A stretch of DNA of 9,434 nucleotides from Planctomycetaceae bacterium UBA4732 (GCA_002404095.1 DHJA01000170.1:1-9434), one strand, 5' to 3'; counted from the stretch's first letter, positions 1-5,742 are shown. Numbers and translations: made by a program. The notes: generated by a model not told the origin, from the letters alone.

Positions 1-670
1 TTCGCTGAGCCAAGCCCTCAACGATGGCGGTTTTGCCGACGCCCGGCTCACCGATCAGCACGGGGTTATTCTTGGTGCGCCGCGACAGCACTTGCATAAC
101 GCGGCGGATCTCATCGTCGCGGCCGATGACCGGATCGAGCTTGTTCTCGCGGGCGTACTGCGTTAAGTCGCGGCCATATTTTTCCAGCGCCTGGAACGTC
201 CCTTCCGGGTTCTGCGAGGTAACGCGCTGACTGCCGCGCATGGCTTTTACCGCCTCCAACAACTTCTCGCGCGTCAGGCCGAACTCGCGCAGGATGGCCT
301 GCGTCGCGCCTTCGTCGCCGGTCATGGCGAGCAAAAGGGTGTCCGCAGAAACGAACTCGTCCTGCAAGCGCTTGGCCTCTTCATCCGCGCGGCGCATCAG
401 CCTTTCACAGCGCGGCGTGACGTAAAGCGCGTCGGCCGAAACGTCGCTGACGCGCGGCAGCTTCTCTAGCTGTCGGCGCACGCGCTCCTTGAAACGGTCG
501 AGCGGGGCGCCGGCCTTTTCAAGCACTTTGGAAGCCAAGCCGTCCTGTTGCTCCAACAAAGCCAGCAAAACATGCTCCACGTCAATCTGTTGCTGGCCGA
601 ACTGGACCGCCAGTTGCTTGGCGGACGCCACGGCTTCACGGGCCTTCTCGGTAAAGCGATTCAGATCCAT
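1..670 (-). CDS. clpB: ATP-dependent chaperone ClpB, N-terminal part (cut by window edge)
   Basis: ClpB is the cytoplasmic AAA+ disaggregase that, with DnaK, threads aggregated proteins through its hexameric pore. About 223 residues are visible and the rest lies beyond base 1. The start [14 protein letters not shown] opens the Clp N-terminal double repeat (about residues 1-145). The ClpB-typical linker [20 protein letters not shown] follows, then [20 protein letters not shown], whose Walker A motif GEPGVGKT is at about residues 207-214. The linker and the sequence around Walker A separate ClpB from ClpA and ClpC. The start is supported by a GGGGAGAG ribosome site about 6 nt upstream. It lies 269 bp downstream of the Uma2 gene on the same strand, so it probably has its own promoter, but I found no clear one. 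Only a weak CIRCE-like half-site is present. Nothing looks abnormal in the visible part. Confidence 0.96.
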   Translation of the reverse strand, partial: MDLNRFTEKAREAVASAKQLAVQFGQQQIDVEHVLLALLEQQDGLASKVLEKAGAPLDRFKERVRRQLEKLPRVSDVSADALYVTPRCERLMRRADEEAKRLQDEFVSADTLLLAMTGDEGATQAILREFGLTREKLLEAVKAMRGSQRVTSQNPEGTFQALEKYGRDLTQYARENKLDPVIGRDDEIRRVMQVLSRRTKNNPVLIGEPGVGKTAIVEGLAQR

Positions 671-939
671 TAACGCTCTCCCCGGCGGGAGCCTGTTTGC
701 CGCACCCCAGGATAGTCCCGCCGTGTTCGCAAAGGATTCCGACTAGAAAGGGGGGCGCGGCGGACGTACAGGTAGGAGCAAGTCGGATGCCAATTCGGAA
801 CTGACGAGTGCTGAAATAGATAAATGATTCAGTGCAAAGGGGTTAAATCAATCGGCTGGAGTGAGGAAACGTCGAAAAGGGAGGGCGAGCGCGCGAAATC
901 GGCGGCAGGGTCGTCCGAAGCGGCAATTTGGCAGGCGCG

Positions 940-1491
940 TCACGCCCCTGGCATGGCGAAGAACTCGGCCACCTGACAGCGGAAGTCCGCCAAAACGGGA
1001 TCGCCAGTCAGTTCTTGTGCTTCCAGAAGGAGGAGAGGGTCTTGCCCTATCCGATAGACACTGACATCGCGGCTGTCGGGATCGACCAACCAGACGATTG
1101 CGACGCCGCCGCGAAGCATTTGCGCAATCCGGCGATTCGTTTTGTTGATGCGGTCGTTAGGCGACAGCACTTCGACGGCGAGAAGCGGCGGCCGTTCGGC
1201 GTACTGACGTTCCATATTGTCGAGACTCTGGTCATCTTCATAGAAAGTGACGTCAGGCCCGCGCACCGTGTCGGGATCGCGCTCGACCAACACGCCGGCG
1301 TCGTTTGTGCAGACATAGCCCTTGCGCCGCTGAATGGCAAAGTTGCGGAGAATGCCCGCGACGTTGCCACAGACGAACCCGTGATATTTACCGGGCCGCG
1401 ACAACTCAACAACTTCGCCGCGATCAAGCTCGAAGAAGCGAGCCTCATTCTCTGGACAGTGAACCCAGTTAAAGAATTCGCGCGCCGTCAT
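940..1491 (-). CDS. Uma2-family (DUF820) PD-(D/E)xK nuclease-like protein
   Basis: This 183-residue protein has the usual length and pattern of the Uma2/DUF820 family, which has a restriction-endonuclease-like fold. Members are numerous in cyanobacteria and planctomycetes, and their cellular role is mostly unknown. Visible motifs are FFELDRGEVVELS near the N-terminus, GPDVTFY at about residues 78-84, LLAVEVLSPNDR at about 103-114, and the closing block GGVAIVWLVDPDSRDVSVYR. PDV and the Glu of AVEV match the acidic active-site residues. The Lys usually found about ten residues after the SP of EVLSPSD appears to be Arg here (NRRI), with another Lys four residues earlier, so activity is uncertain. 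The ATG lies only 3 bp beyond the anti-sigma stop codon and has no clear Shine-Dalgarno, which suggests translational coupling. Family assignment is firm; the function is not. Confidence 0.88.
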   Translation of the reverse strand: MTAREFFNWVHCPENEARFFELDRGEVVELSRPGKYHGFVCGNVAGILRNFAIQRRKGYVCTNDAGVLVERDPDTVRGPDVTFYEDDQSLDNMERQYAERPPLLAVEVLSPNDRINKTNRRIAQMLRGGVAIVWLVDPDSRDVSVYRIGQDPLLLLEAQELTGDPVLADFRCQVAEFFAMPGA

Positions 1492-1494
1492 TCG

Positions 1495-2274
1495 TCAGTT
1501 GCCGTTAGCCCTCTCCAGCGGAGACAAGAGAGAAGATCGCAGCCAATCCAGATCGTCGCCGGTGTAATAAGCGACGTAACCGAAATGATCGCCTTCCGGC
1601 CGACGGATGAGGCATTTGTATTCATATCCATTGCCGCCCTGGAAGTTGGACGGCAGCGCCTCGGCGTCGAACTGGTTGTCGGACACGATGTAAACGATCG
1701 CGTGCTGAGACAGCCCCGACGCGCTGTTCTTGTCTTTGTTGTTGAAGAACAGCGTCGGCGTCGGCCGGCCTTCGACGTTGGCGAGGAACAGGAACCGAAC
1801 ATAGTTGTAGTTGAGATCGGCCGGCGCCGTCATTTCGACGCCCTGCGCCTTGAACGCCTCTTGCACCTGCTTACGGTCGGGCGGGGCGATGACCCAATTA
1901 TTCGCCTGGGTCGCGTACCGCTCGGCGGGGAAGGCCGCGCGAATCATAGACCAACGCCACAAGCCCACGGCCAGCAGCAACAAAGCCGCAGCCGCGACGG
2001 CGCCGCGCAAGCTGTAGACGGGCCAACGCCGACGACGTTGGCCGCGTTCTTCGGTGAGCCGGGTCAGAATGCGCGCACGCAACTGGTCGGGCACATCCAC
2101 CGCGCGCATGGCGCGACCGATCACCTCGTCGGCGCGTCGATCCGCGCCGGCCAGTTGATCACAGTCGGTGCAGCCGGTCAGGTGTTCTTCGAGGGCGTGG
2201 ATTTCCGTCGCGTCCAACTCATGGGAGTTGGGACGGGCGTAATCCAGCAAGAGGCGGGCGGTTTTACAATCCAT
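1495..2274 (-). CDS. Zinc-finger transmembrane anti-sigma factor
   Basis: This is the predicted membrane-bound inhibitor of the ECF sigma factor encoded just upstream. I chose the start MDCKTARLLLDYARP because GGAGGG lies 6 nt upstream (2281-2286) and because anti-sigma zinc domains typically begin this way; an in-frame ATG at 2298 would add 8 residues. The 259-residue protein has an N-terminal ZAS-type domain with HLTGCTDC (HxxxCxxC, residues 31-38) plus Cys3. An Arg-rich stretch (ERGQRRRRW) comes next, then one membrane segment, AVAAAALLLLAVGLW, at about 91-105. About 150 extracytoplasmic residues follow, with no motif I recognise, rich in aromatic residues and Asn (YNYVRFLFLANVEG, GYEYKCLIRR). 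It overlaps the sigma gene by 11 bp, the usual arrangement for such pairs. The outer domain is presumably the sensor; its signal cannot be read from sequence. Confidence 0.88.
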   Translation of the reverse strand: MDCKTARLLLDYARPNSHELDATEIHALEEHLTGCTDCDQLAGADRRADEVIGRAMRAVDVPDQLRARILTRLTEERGQRRRRWPVYSLRGAVAAAALLLLAVGLWRWSMIRAAFPAERYATQANNWVIAPPDRKQVQEAFKAQGVEMTAPADLNYNYVRFLFLANVEGRPTPTLFFNNKDKNSASGLSQHAIVYIVSDNQFDAEALPSNFQGGNGYEYKCLIRRPEGDHFGYVAYYTGDDLDWLRSSLLSPLERANGN

Positions 2275-2809
2275 CGGTCGCCCTCCGAACGGAGCCATTC
2301 TCGGTCGCGGCTGCCGGCTGCAACAGCCGACCGCGAAGCCACGCCTTAGCGCGAGCCAACCGAGACATCACCGTTCCAATCGGCAGGTCCATCTGCTCAG
2401 CGATCTCACGGTAACTGAAATCGTTAAAATAGTACAAGATCAATGGCGTCCGATACACCTCGGCCAGTTCATTCAACGCCATCTGTAACTGTTCAGGATC
2501 CACATCCGGCAGCGGTTCCGGCGGCGGTTCAGCCAAATCGCCGATGCCGTCGAGCGACACGCAGCGCGCCTGCCGCTCCGCGCGGACGCGGTGCAAGTAG
2601 GCGTTGCGAAGGATGCTAAACAACCACGGCCGCGCACGACTCGGATCGCGCAATTGCGCCAGGTTAAGCTGCGCCTTACAAAAAGAATCCTGCGTCAGAT
2701 CGTCCGCATCGGCGGCCGAGCCGCTGAGACGATAGGCATAGCGATAAAGGGCGCTGTAATTGTCGTCCACCAGCCTCTGCACGGTTTGCTGGTTGCCGCC
2801 CGTCGCCAT
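2264..2809 (-). CDS. ECF-type RNA polymerase sigma factor (sigma-70 family)
   Basis: This 181-residue protein has only sigma regions 2 and 4, the hallmark of extracytoplasmic function sigma factors. Region 2 covers about residues 10-80, with YRYAYRLSGSAADADDLTQDSF (core-polymerase binding) and RPWLFSILRNAYLHRVR (-10 recognition and melting). A Pro/Glu-rich linker (EPPPEPLPDVDPEQ) leads to region 4 at about 108-160, whose helix-turn-helix is FSYREIAEQMDLPIGTVMSRLARAKAWL. It would direct polymerase to a small regulon once released by the anti-sigma factor. The ATG at 2809 is preceded by a GAGGGA ribosome site. Its 3' end overlaps the anti-sigma gene, so the two are co-transcribed. The 13-bp motif upstream of it recurs in front of the divergent lipoprotein gene, which suggests autoregulation. 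I cannot assign an ECF subgroup by eye. Confidence 0.95.
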   Translation of the reverse strand: MATGGNQQTVQRLVDDNYSALYRYAYRLSGSAADADDLTQDSFCKAQLNLAQLRDPSRARPWLFSILRNAYLHRVRAERQARCVSLDGIGDLAEPPPEPLPDVDPEQLQMALNELAEVYRTPLILYYFNDFSYREIAEQMDLPIGTVMSRLARAKAWLRGRLLQPAAATENGSVRRATDGL

Positions 2810-2847
2810 GGCGCACTTCCCTCTTAAAGCATGAACCCTGAGCGAGG

Positions 2848-2860
2848 CGATTTATTCCCA
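2848..2860 (-). promoter_or_regulatory. Candidate ECF promoter (-35-like element) of the sigma operon
   Basis: On the minus strand this reads TGGGAATAAATCG. The GGGAAT core resembles ECF -35 elements (GGAAC-like). The motif starts about 50 nt before the sigma ATG, which leaves room for a -10 element (GTTC at 2833-2836) and a short leader with the GAGGGA ribosome site. The identical 13 bp occurs on the plus strand at 3062-3074. The sequence match is certain; the promoter role is inferred from the duplication and position. Confidence 0.55.
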
Positions 2861-2919
2861 CGTCATCCGAAAAAACCGCGTTGGCGGGCACGAAGTCTAA
2901 CTTACGGAAACCAACGTGG

Positions 2920-2940
2920 GGCGCCCGCTCCGCGGGCGCC
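2920..2940. repeat. GC-rich perfect hairpin (9-bp stem, 3-nt loop)
   Basis: GGCGCCCGC and GCGGGCGCC are exact reverse complements separated by TCC. The hairpin sits upstream of the sigma promoter candidate and next to the larger inverted repeat. No T-run follows on either strand, so it is not a classical terminator. It is probably a member of a dispersed intergenic palindrome family. Confidence 0.75.
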
Positions 2941-2947
2941 ATTTCAC

Positions 2948-3034
2948 AGGCGAACGGCCGGCGTAAGCCGGCTGGTACGGGACCAAGTCGGCGATGGAGT
3001 GCCCTACCAGCCGGCTCACGCCGGCCGTTCGCCT
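2948..3034. repeat. Long intergenic inverted repeat, 30-bp arms
   Basis: The left arm (2948-2977) begins AGGCGAACGGCCGGCGT and ends GCCGGCTGGTA. The right arm (3005-3034) is its reverse complement at 29 of 30 positions, around a 27-nt loop. The single difference gives A-C on one strand and a G-T wobble pair on the other. There is no T-run at either foot. It separates two divergent transcription units. Arms this long and nearly perfect suggest a dispersed palindromic element rather than a protein-binding site. Confidence 0.9.
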
Positions 3035-3061
3035 ACTTATTCGTCCGACTTGAGGAAATTT

Positions 3062-3074
3062 TGGGAATAAATCG
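3062..3074 (+). promoter_or_regulatory. Candidate ECF promoter (-35-like element) of the lipoprotein genes
   Basis: TGGGAATAAATCG here is identical to the minus-strand sequence upstream of the sigma gene. The lipoprotein ATG lies about 110 nt downstream, so a start site about 35 nt after the motif would give a leader of roughly 75 nt. A possible -10 element (ATCT, 3086-3089) sits at the same offset as GTTC in the sigma copy. This links the lipoprotein operon to the sigma factor by inference. Confidence 0.5.
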
Positions 3075-3171
3075 AACGGAGGCGCATCTTACCTGTTATG
3101 CCGCCGGCCACAGGGGTCGGCAGGGAAGCCTTAAGGCTCCCCACCCTTACCGCATGAAAGGACGTTTCACC

Positions 3172-3636
3172 ATGAAGAAGCTACTTGCGATGCTGACCGT
3201 CGGCGGCGTGCTGGCGCTGACGACCGGCTGTCCGCCGGCCCCAAGCACCGAAAAGCCTCCGGTCAAGGTTATTCCGCCAGATACCAACAAGCATGGCGAC
3301 AACAAGATCGAAAAGCCCGAACCCAAGATCGAAAAGCCCGAACCCAAGATCGAAAAGCCTGAACCCAAGACCGAAAAGCCCGAACCCAAGACCGAAAAGC
3401 CCGAACCCAAGACCGAAAAGCCCGAACCCAAGCCCGAAGACAAGCCGATCACTGGCAAAGCCACGAAGGTCGAGAAGGACTCTCTGACGGTGGATGGCAA
3501 GAAAGTGGAAGTTCCCGCCGACGCCGAAGTCTGGATCGACGGCAAGAAAGACAAGCTGGAGAACGTGAAGGCGGACAGCACCGTCACCGTCACCGAAAGG
3601 GACGGCAAAGTCACGAAGGTCGAAGTCAAGAAGTAA
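3172..3636 (+). CDS. Small lipoprotein with KxEKPEP tandem repeats and a C-terminal beta-rich domain
   Basis: This predicted 154-residue lipoprotein has the signal MKKLLAMLTVGGVLALTTGC, with Cys20 as the lipidation site. That signal, rather than upstream in-frame ATGs that run through the hairpins, fixes the start; AAAGGA lies about 11 nt upstream. After a short Pro-rich segment come six exact seven-residue repeats, K-(I/T)-E-K-P-E-P (residues 45-86), a charged and probably extended stalk. The last 60 or so residues (GKATKVEKDSLTVDGKKVEV, PADAEVWIDGKKDKLENVKA, then a TVTVTERDGKVTKVEV strand) look like a compact beta domain of a type I know from planctomycete secreted proteins (metal-independent, DUF5666-like); no function is established. 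It lies downstream of the motif shared with the ECF sigma gene, so it is a candidate target of that sigma factor. Confidence 0.85.
   Translation: MKKLLAMLTVGGVLALTTGCPPAPSTEKPPVKVIPPDTNKHGDNKIEKPEPKIEKPEPKIEKPEPKTEKPEPKTEKPEPKTEKPEPKPEDKPITGKATKVEKDSLTVDGKKVEVPADAEVWIDGKKDKLENVKADSTVTVTERDGKVTKVEVKK
3304..3429 (+). repeat. Six 21-bp tandem repeats inside the lipoprotein gene
   Basis: Each 21-bp unit encodes K-(I/T)-E-K-P-E-P. Units 1-3 carry ATC (Ile) and units 4-6 carry ACC (Thr) at codon 2; unit 3 also has CCT in place of CCC. The near-identity and block order point to recent local duplication. Because 21 is a multiple of three, changes in copy number keep the frame and only alter stalk length. 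Confidence 0.95.
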
Positions 3637-3712
3637 CTCGCCCAAAGCCATAACGGAACAGAGAAGAGACTGTCGGAGTTTTTTACCACAGGATCGAAAG
3701 GAAGATTGACTC

Positions 3713-3925
3713 ATGAAGAAGATGATTGCGATGTTGATGATGGGCGGCGTGTTGGTGTTCTGCACGGTCGGTTGCGGCCCCTCGGCCTCCACCGGCGGCA
3801 CGACGACCATTACCACGGACAAGGACAAGACGAAAGTCGAGACCAAGGACAAGAGCAAACCGGAAGTCACGGTCGACAAGGACAAAGTGGAAGTCAAGCC
3901 CAAGACGGACAGTAAGGACAAGTAA
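3713..3925 (+). CDS. Small Lys/Asp-rich lipoprotein
   Basis: This 70-residue predicted lipoprotein has the signal MKKMIAMLMMGGVLVFCTVGC, with Cys21 as the lipidation site. It resembles the signal of the preceding gene (MKK-x-x-AML, GGVL). The mature part, about 50 residues, is a low-complexity chain rich in Lys, Asp and Thr (TTDKDKTKVETKDKSKPEVTVDKDKVEVKPK) with no recognisable domain and probably disordered. AAAGGAAG about 11 nt before the ATG is the ribosome site. It follows the first lipoprotein gene by 76 bp with no strong terminator between them, so co-transcription is likely; a terminator follows it at 3951-3996. The function is unknown. The alternating charges could keep it close to anionic cell-envelope polymers, but that is a guess. 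Confidence 0.8.
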   Translation: MKKMIAMLMMGGVLVFCTVGCGPSASTGGTTTITTDKDKTKVETKDKSKPEVTVDKDKVEVKPKTDSKDK

Positions 3926-3950
3926 TCCTCTGCGGTTTGCTTGCCGAATG

Positions 3951-3996
3951 CGAACAGGGCCGACCGCGACTATGCGGCCGGCCCTGTTCGTTTTGC
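3951..3996 (+). terminator. Rho-independent terminator after the second lipoprotein gene
   Basis: CGAACAGGGCCG (3951-3962) pairs perfectly with CGGCCCTGTTCG (3979-3990), a 12-bp GC-rich stem, followed by TTTTGCCTT. It begins 25 bp after the stop codon. The T-run occurs only on the plus-strand exit side, which fits termination of the lipoprotein transcript. Confidence 0.8.
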
Positions 3997-4022
3997 CTTC
4001 CGCGCGGCGTACTTCGTATCCT
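3993..4022 (+). promoter_or_regulatory. Possible sigma70-like promoter of the third lipoprotein gene
   Basis: TTGCCT (3993-3998) and TATCCT (4017-4022) are separated by 18 bp and lie just beyond the terminator and about 40 bp upstream of the next ATG. The match to consensus is partial. A promoter is expected here because of the terminator, but this one is weakly supported. Confidence 0.3.
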
Positions 4023-4062
4023 AACGGGGCGACAAAATCTCATGCGACCGGGGGAGTTGGTG

Positions 4063-4191
4063 ATGCGCAAAATGCTGGCGGTTCTAACGGCCGTGTTGGT
4101 GCTATGCCTCGCGGCCGGCTGTGGCAATGACAAGGAAAAGGGACAGAACCGCGACAAGGACAAGCCGAGAGCCGGCGAAATGGCAAAGTGA
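4063..4191 (+). CDS. Very small lipoprotein (42 aa)
   Basis: MRKMLAVLTAVLVLCLAAGC is a textbook lipoprotein signal with LAAGC at the lipidation site (Cys20). It leaves only about 23 mature residues, GNDKEKGQNRDKDKPRAGEMAK and the lipidated Cys, again charged and Lys-rich. The start is set by the signal peptide and by GGGGGAG about 7 nt upstream of the ATG; in-frame ATGs further upstream lie in the terminator region. It is the third lipoprotein in a row with a similar signal and a charged tail, but it sits behind a terminator and so is probably a separate unit. It may be a genuine mini-lipoprotein or the remnant of a longer one. It converges on pfk, with a palindromic repeat between them. I recognise no family. 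Confidence 0.65.
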   Translation: MRKMLAVLTAVLVLCLAAGCGNDKEKGQNRDKDKPRAGEMAK

Positions 4192-4211
4192 AATGTAACG
4201 CCGTCGCTCCT

Positions 4212-4242
4212 CCCCGGACTCGTGAGTACACTTCGCCCGGGG
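4212..4242 (+). repeat. Palindromic repeat, copy A (31 bp), between convergent genes
   Basis: This starts CCCCGGACTCGTGAG and ends CTTCGCCCGGGG, with CCCCGG/CCGGGG ends able to pair. Identical 31-bp copies occur at 7131-7161 (plus) and 7238-7268 (minus). It lies 20 bp after the third lipoprotein stop and 3 bp after the pfk stop, so it may act as a shared two-way transcription barrier, although no T-run accompanies it. Confidence 0.9.
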
Positions 4243-4245
4243 TCG

Positions 4246-5625
4246 TCAATCGAGGTACGCAATCCGCTTATTGACATCGACGTTGACGGAATGGTACGGC
4301 TGGGTCAGGTTGCCGGTCTGAAACAGGCTCTGGCGCACATATTCCATGTCGTCCTGGCCAATGGCGTTGGCGAAGATCGGCAGTAGATAGCTCACGCCGG
4401 TCGGCGACAGTCGCAGATTGTCCGCATCGTAAAACGACGGATGGAGTTGGCGGGCGTGGATGTGCCCCCAACGGTCGCGGAAGTCGTTGGCCTCCACGCC
4501 GGCGACGTGGAAGCCACGCTCGCGGTCCCACATGAGGACCGCCACGCCATTGACGCGCCCTTCCAGCAACAGATCGACGGCGTGTCCACCGAGCTGGGCG
4601 CCGTAGAAGCGGTCGAAAAGAATGGGCCGGCCGCCGCGCTGCGTGTGCCCCACTTTGCGAGTGAAGATAGCCGCCTTGGCGGATTCGTTTCGGCGCTTAC
4701 TGGTGAAATAGGCGTCGCCGAGCCGCTTGATGAGAATATGCCGCAGCGCGTCGGCAGCGCCGCTGAGGACTTTGTTGCCGGCCGGGTCGGTGGACGCGAC
4801 CTCGGCGCCCAGTTCCTCGCCCTTTTCGTCCACGATTCCCTCGGCGCAGACGATGACCACGTTCTTTTGCAGCTCGTAAATCTCCACAACGCGCTCGACG
4901 AGGCGGTCCAGGTTGAGAGGAGACTCCGGGACCAAAACGAGGTCCGGCTGGCCGTAGGCGGCGCCGAGGGCGAGGTAGCCGGAGTGACGGCCCATGACCT
5001 CAATGAGGGCGATGCGGCGATGGCTCTCGGCGGTGGTGCGGATGCGCTGTACGCCGGAGGCCGATACGAACACGGCGGTCGCATATCCCGGAGTGACATA
5101 GTTGACCATCTGTTCCAGGTCGAAGCGTGTCGCGGTTGGCCCACGGGCGTAACAATAGCCGGGCGGCTGTTCGCACGGCTCGCGGACCCACTCATCCGCT
5201 TCGTGACGGTAATTCAGTCCCAGGTCATTGTCGATGGTTTTGGGCGCCAGCGCGGTGGGCAGGTATTGCGACAGCGCTTGCATTCCGTTGAGCGTGCCGT
5301 CGCCGCCGATGCAAACCAGCCCTTCAATTTGCAAACGCCCCAAGCGCTCTACAATGTGGCCAATGGCTTCCTTGTCGTCCGCGTCCACATAATCGCGCGA
5401 GGCGCCGATGAGGGTGCCGCCGCGCGTCATATCGAGTTCGGGAATCGGCGTGAACAGCGGGTTGAGGTGGACGTGCGGCACGCGCGGGTTGAACAGGCTG
5501 CTGAAACCCTTAATGAAGCCGAAAACCTCGATTTTGCGCTGGCAGGCGCGTACAACGGCGCCGACCACGGTCGCGTTGATGGCAGGCGTATCGCCGCCGG
5601 CGGTGAGGATGCCGATGCGTTTCAT
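4246..5625 (-). CDS. pfkA: 6-phosphofructokinase family protein
   Basis: This enzyme phosphorylates fructose 6-phosphate to fructose 1,6-bisphosphate, the committed glycolytic step. The protein has 459 residues, longer than the roughly 320 of the E. coli type. Motifs in order are ILTAGGDTPAINAT (phosphate loop, 6-19), RGGTLIGASR (68-77), IGGDGTLNG (106-114), PKTIDNDL with the catalytic Asp (128-135), TTAESHRR (197-204) and MGRHSG (211-216). Gly in GGDG favours ATP, while Lys in PKTIDND is the residue seen in PPi-type and some ATP-type enzymes, so the phosphoryl donor is uncertain. About 40 residues are inserted between TIDNDL and GYATAV, where short enzymes have under ten. The start at 5625 is chosen because AGGAGG lies 8 nt upstream and the fold begins there; a longer frame to 5739 would translate a hairpin. 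It probably shares a transcript with the upstream membrane protein gene. Confidence 0.93.
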   Translation of the reverse strand: MKRIGILTAGGDTPAINATVVGAVVRACQRKIEVFGFIKGFSSLFNPRVPHVHLNPLFTPIPELDMTRGGTLIGASRDYVDADDKEAIGHIVERLGRLQIEGLVCIGGDGTLNGMQALSQYLPTALAPKTIDNDLGLNYRHEADEWVREPCEQPPGYCYARGPTATRFDLEQMVNYVTPGYATAVFVSASGVQRIRTTAESHRRIALIEVMGRHSGYLALGAAYGQPDLVLVPESPLNLDRLVERVVEIYELQKNVVIVCAEGIVDEKGEELGAEVASTDPAGNKVLSGAADALRHILIKRLGDAYFTSKRRNESAKAAIFTRKVGHTQRGGRPILFDRFYGAQLGGHAVDLLLEGRVNGVAVLMWDRERGFHVAGVEANDFRDRWGHIHARQLHPSFYDADNLRLSPTGVSYLLPIFANAIGQDDMEYVRQSLFQTGNLTQPYHSVNVDVNKRIAYLD

Positions 5626-5665
5626 GTCGTCAACCTCCTGGACTAGGGCGAGCGGCGAGTGAATT

Positions 5666-5730
5666 CGTTTAGCCGCGACCCGAAGGGGAGCGCGTCCTCC
5701 TCGCGCTCCCCTTCGGGTCGCGGCTAAACG
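5666..5730. repeat. Perfect 29-bp inverted repeat between pfk and the membrane protein gene
   Basis: The left arm (5666-5694) starts CGTTTAGCCGCGACCCGAAG and ends GGGGAGCGCG. The right arm (5702-5730) is its exact reverse complement, with a 7-nt loop TCCTCCT. GAGT/ACTC just outside extends the pairing after a small bulge. It ends 12 bp before the membrane protein stop codon at 5743 and lies 40 bp upstream of the pfk start. It could form a very stable RNA hairpin in a shared transcript and affect how much pfk is made. Confidence 0.93.
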
Positions 5731-5742
5731 TGAACTCAAAAA

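Larger units (their letters stand above)
2810..3171. other. Divergent control region between the sigma gene and the lipoprotein genes
   Basis: No gene is supported in these 362 bp. The stretch holds, in order, the ribosome site and putative ECF promoter of the sigma gene (minus), a 21-bp GC hairpin, a large 30-bp-arm hairpin, the putative ECF promoter of the first lipoprotein gene (plus) and that gene's 5' leader. Reading frames that cross it run through the palindromes and lack ribosome sites or family resemblance. The hairpins lie between the two outward-facing promoters and could insulate one transcription unit from the other. Confidence 0.7.

Noticed and set aside
805..835. CIRCE/HrcA operator upstream of clpB
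   Set aside because: Only one half resembling GAGTGCTGA is present; the paired half at 9-bp spacing is absent. The 5-bp CTGAA/TTCAG inversion nearby is too short to support.
928..2349. Long plus-strand open frame (473 codons) opposite the Uma2 and anti-sigma genes
   Set aside because: It is antisense to two well-supported genes, has no recognisable domain or ribosome site, and is a by-product of GC-rich codon bias.
2881..3171. N-terminal extension of the first lipoprotein by 97 residues
   Set aside because: It runs through two hairpins and the putative promoter; the lipoprotein signal peptide begins at 3172.
3304..3429. CRISPR-like repeat array
   Set aside because: Units are contiguous with no spacers, are in frame with a coding sequence, and there are no cas genes.
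3181..3921. Minus-strand open frame with LGFGLFGLGFG-type repeats
   Set aside because: It is the mirror of the lipoprotein tandem repeats and crosses two genes with lipoprotein signals; the apparent protein repeats are only the 21-bp DNA repeats read backwards.
5626..5739. N-terminal extension of PFK by 38 residues
   Set aside because: The extension would translate the 29-bp inverted repeat, lacks family similarity, and the AGGAGG before 5625 gives a clear start.
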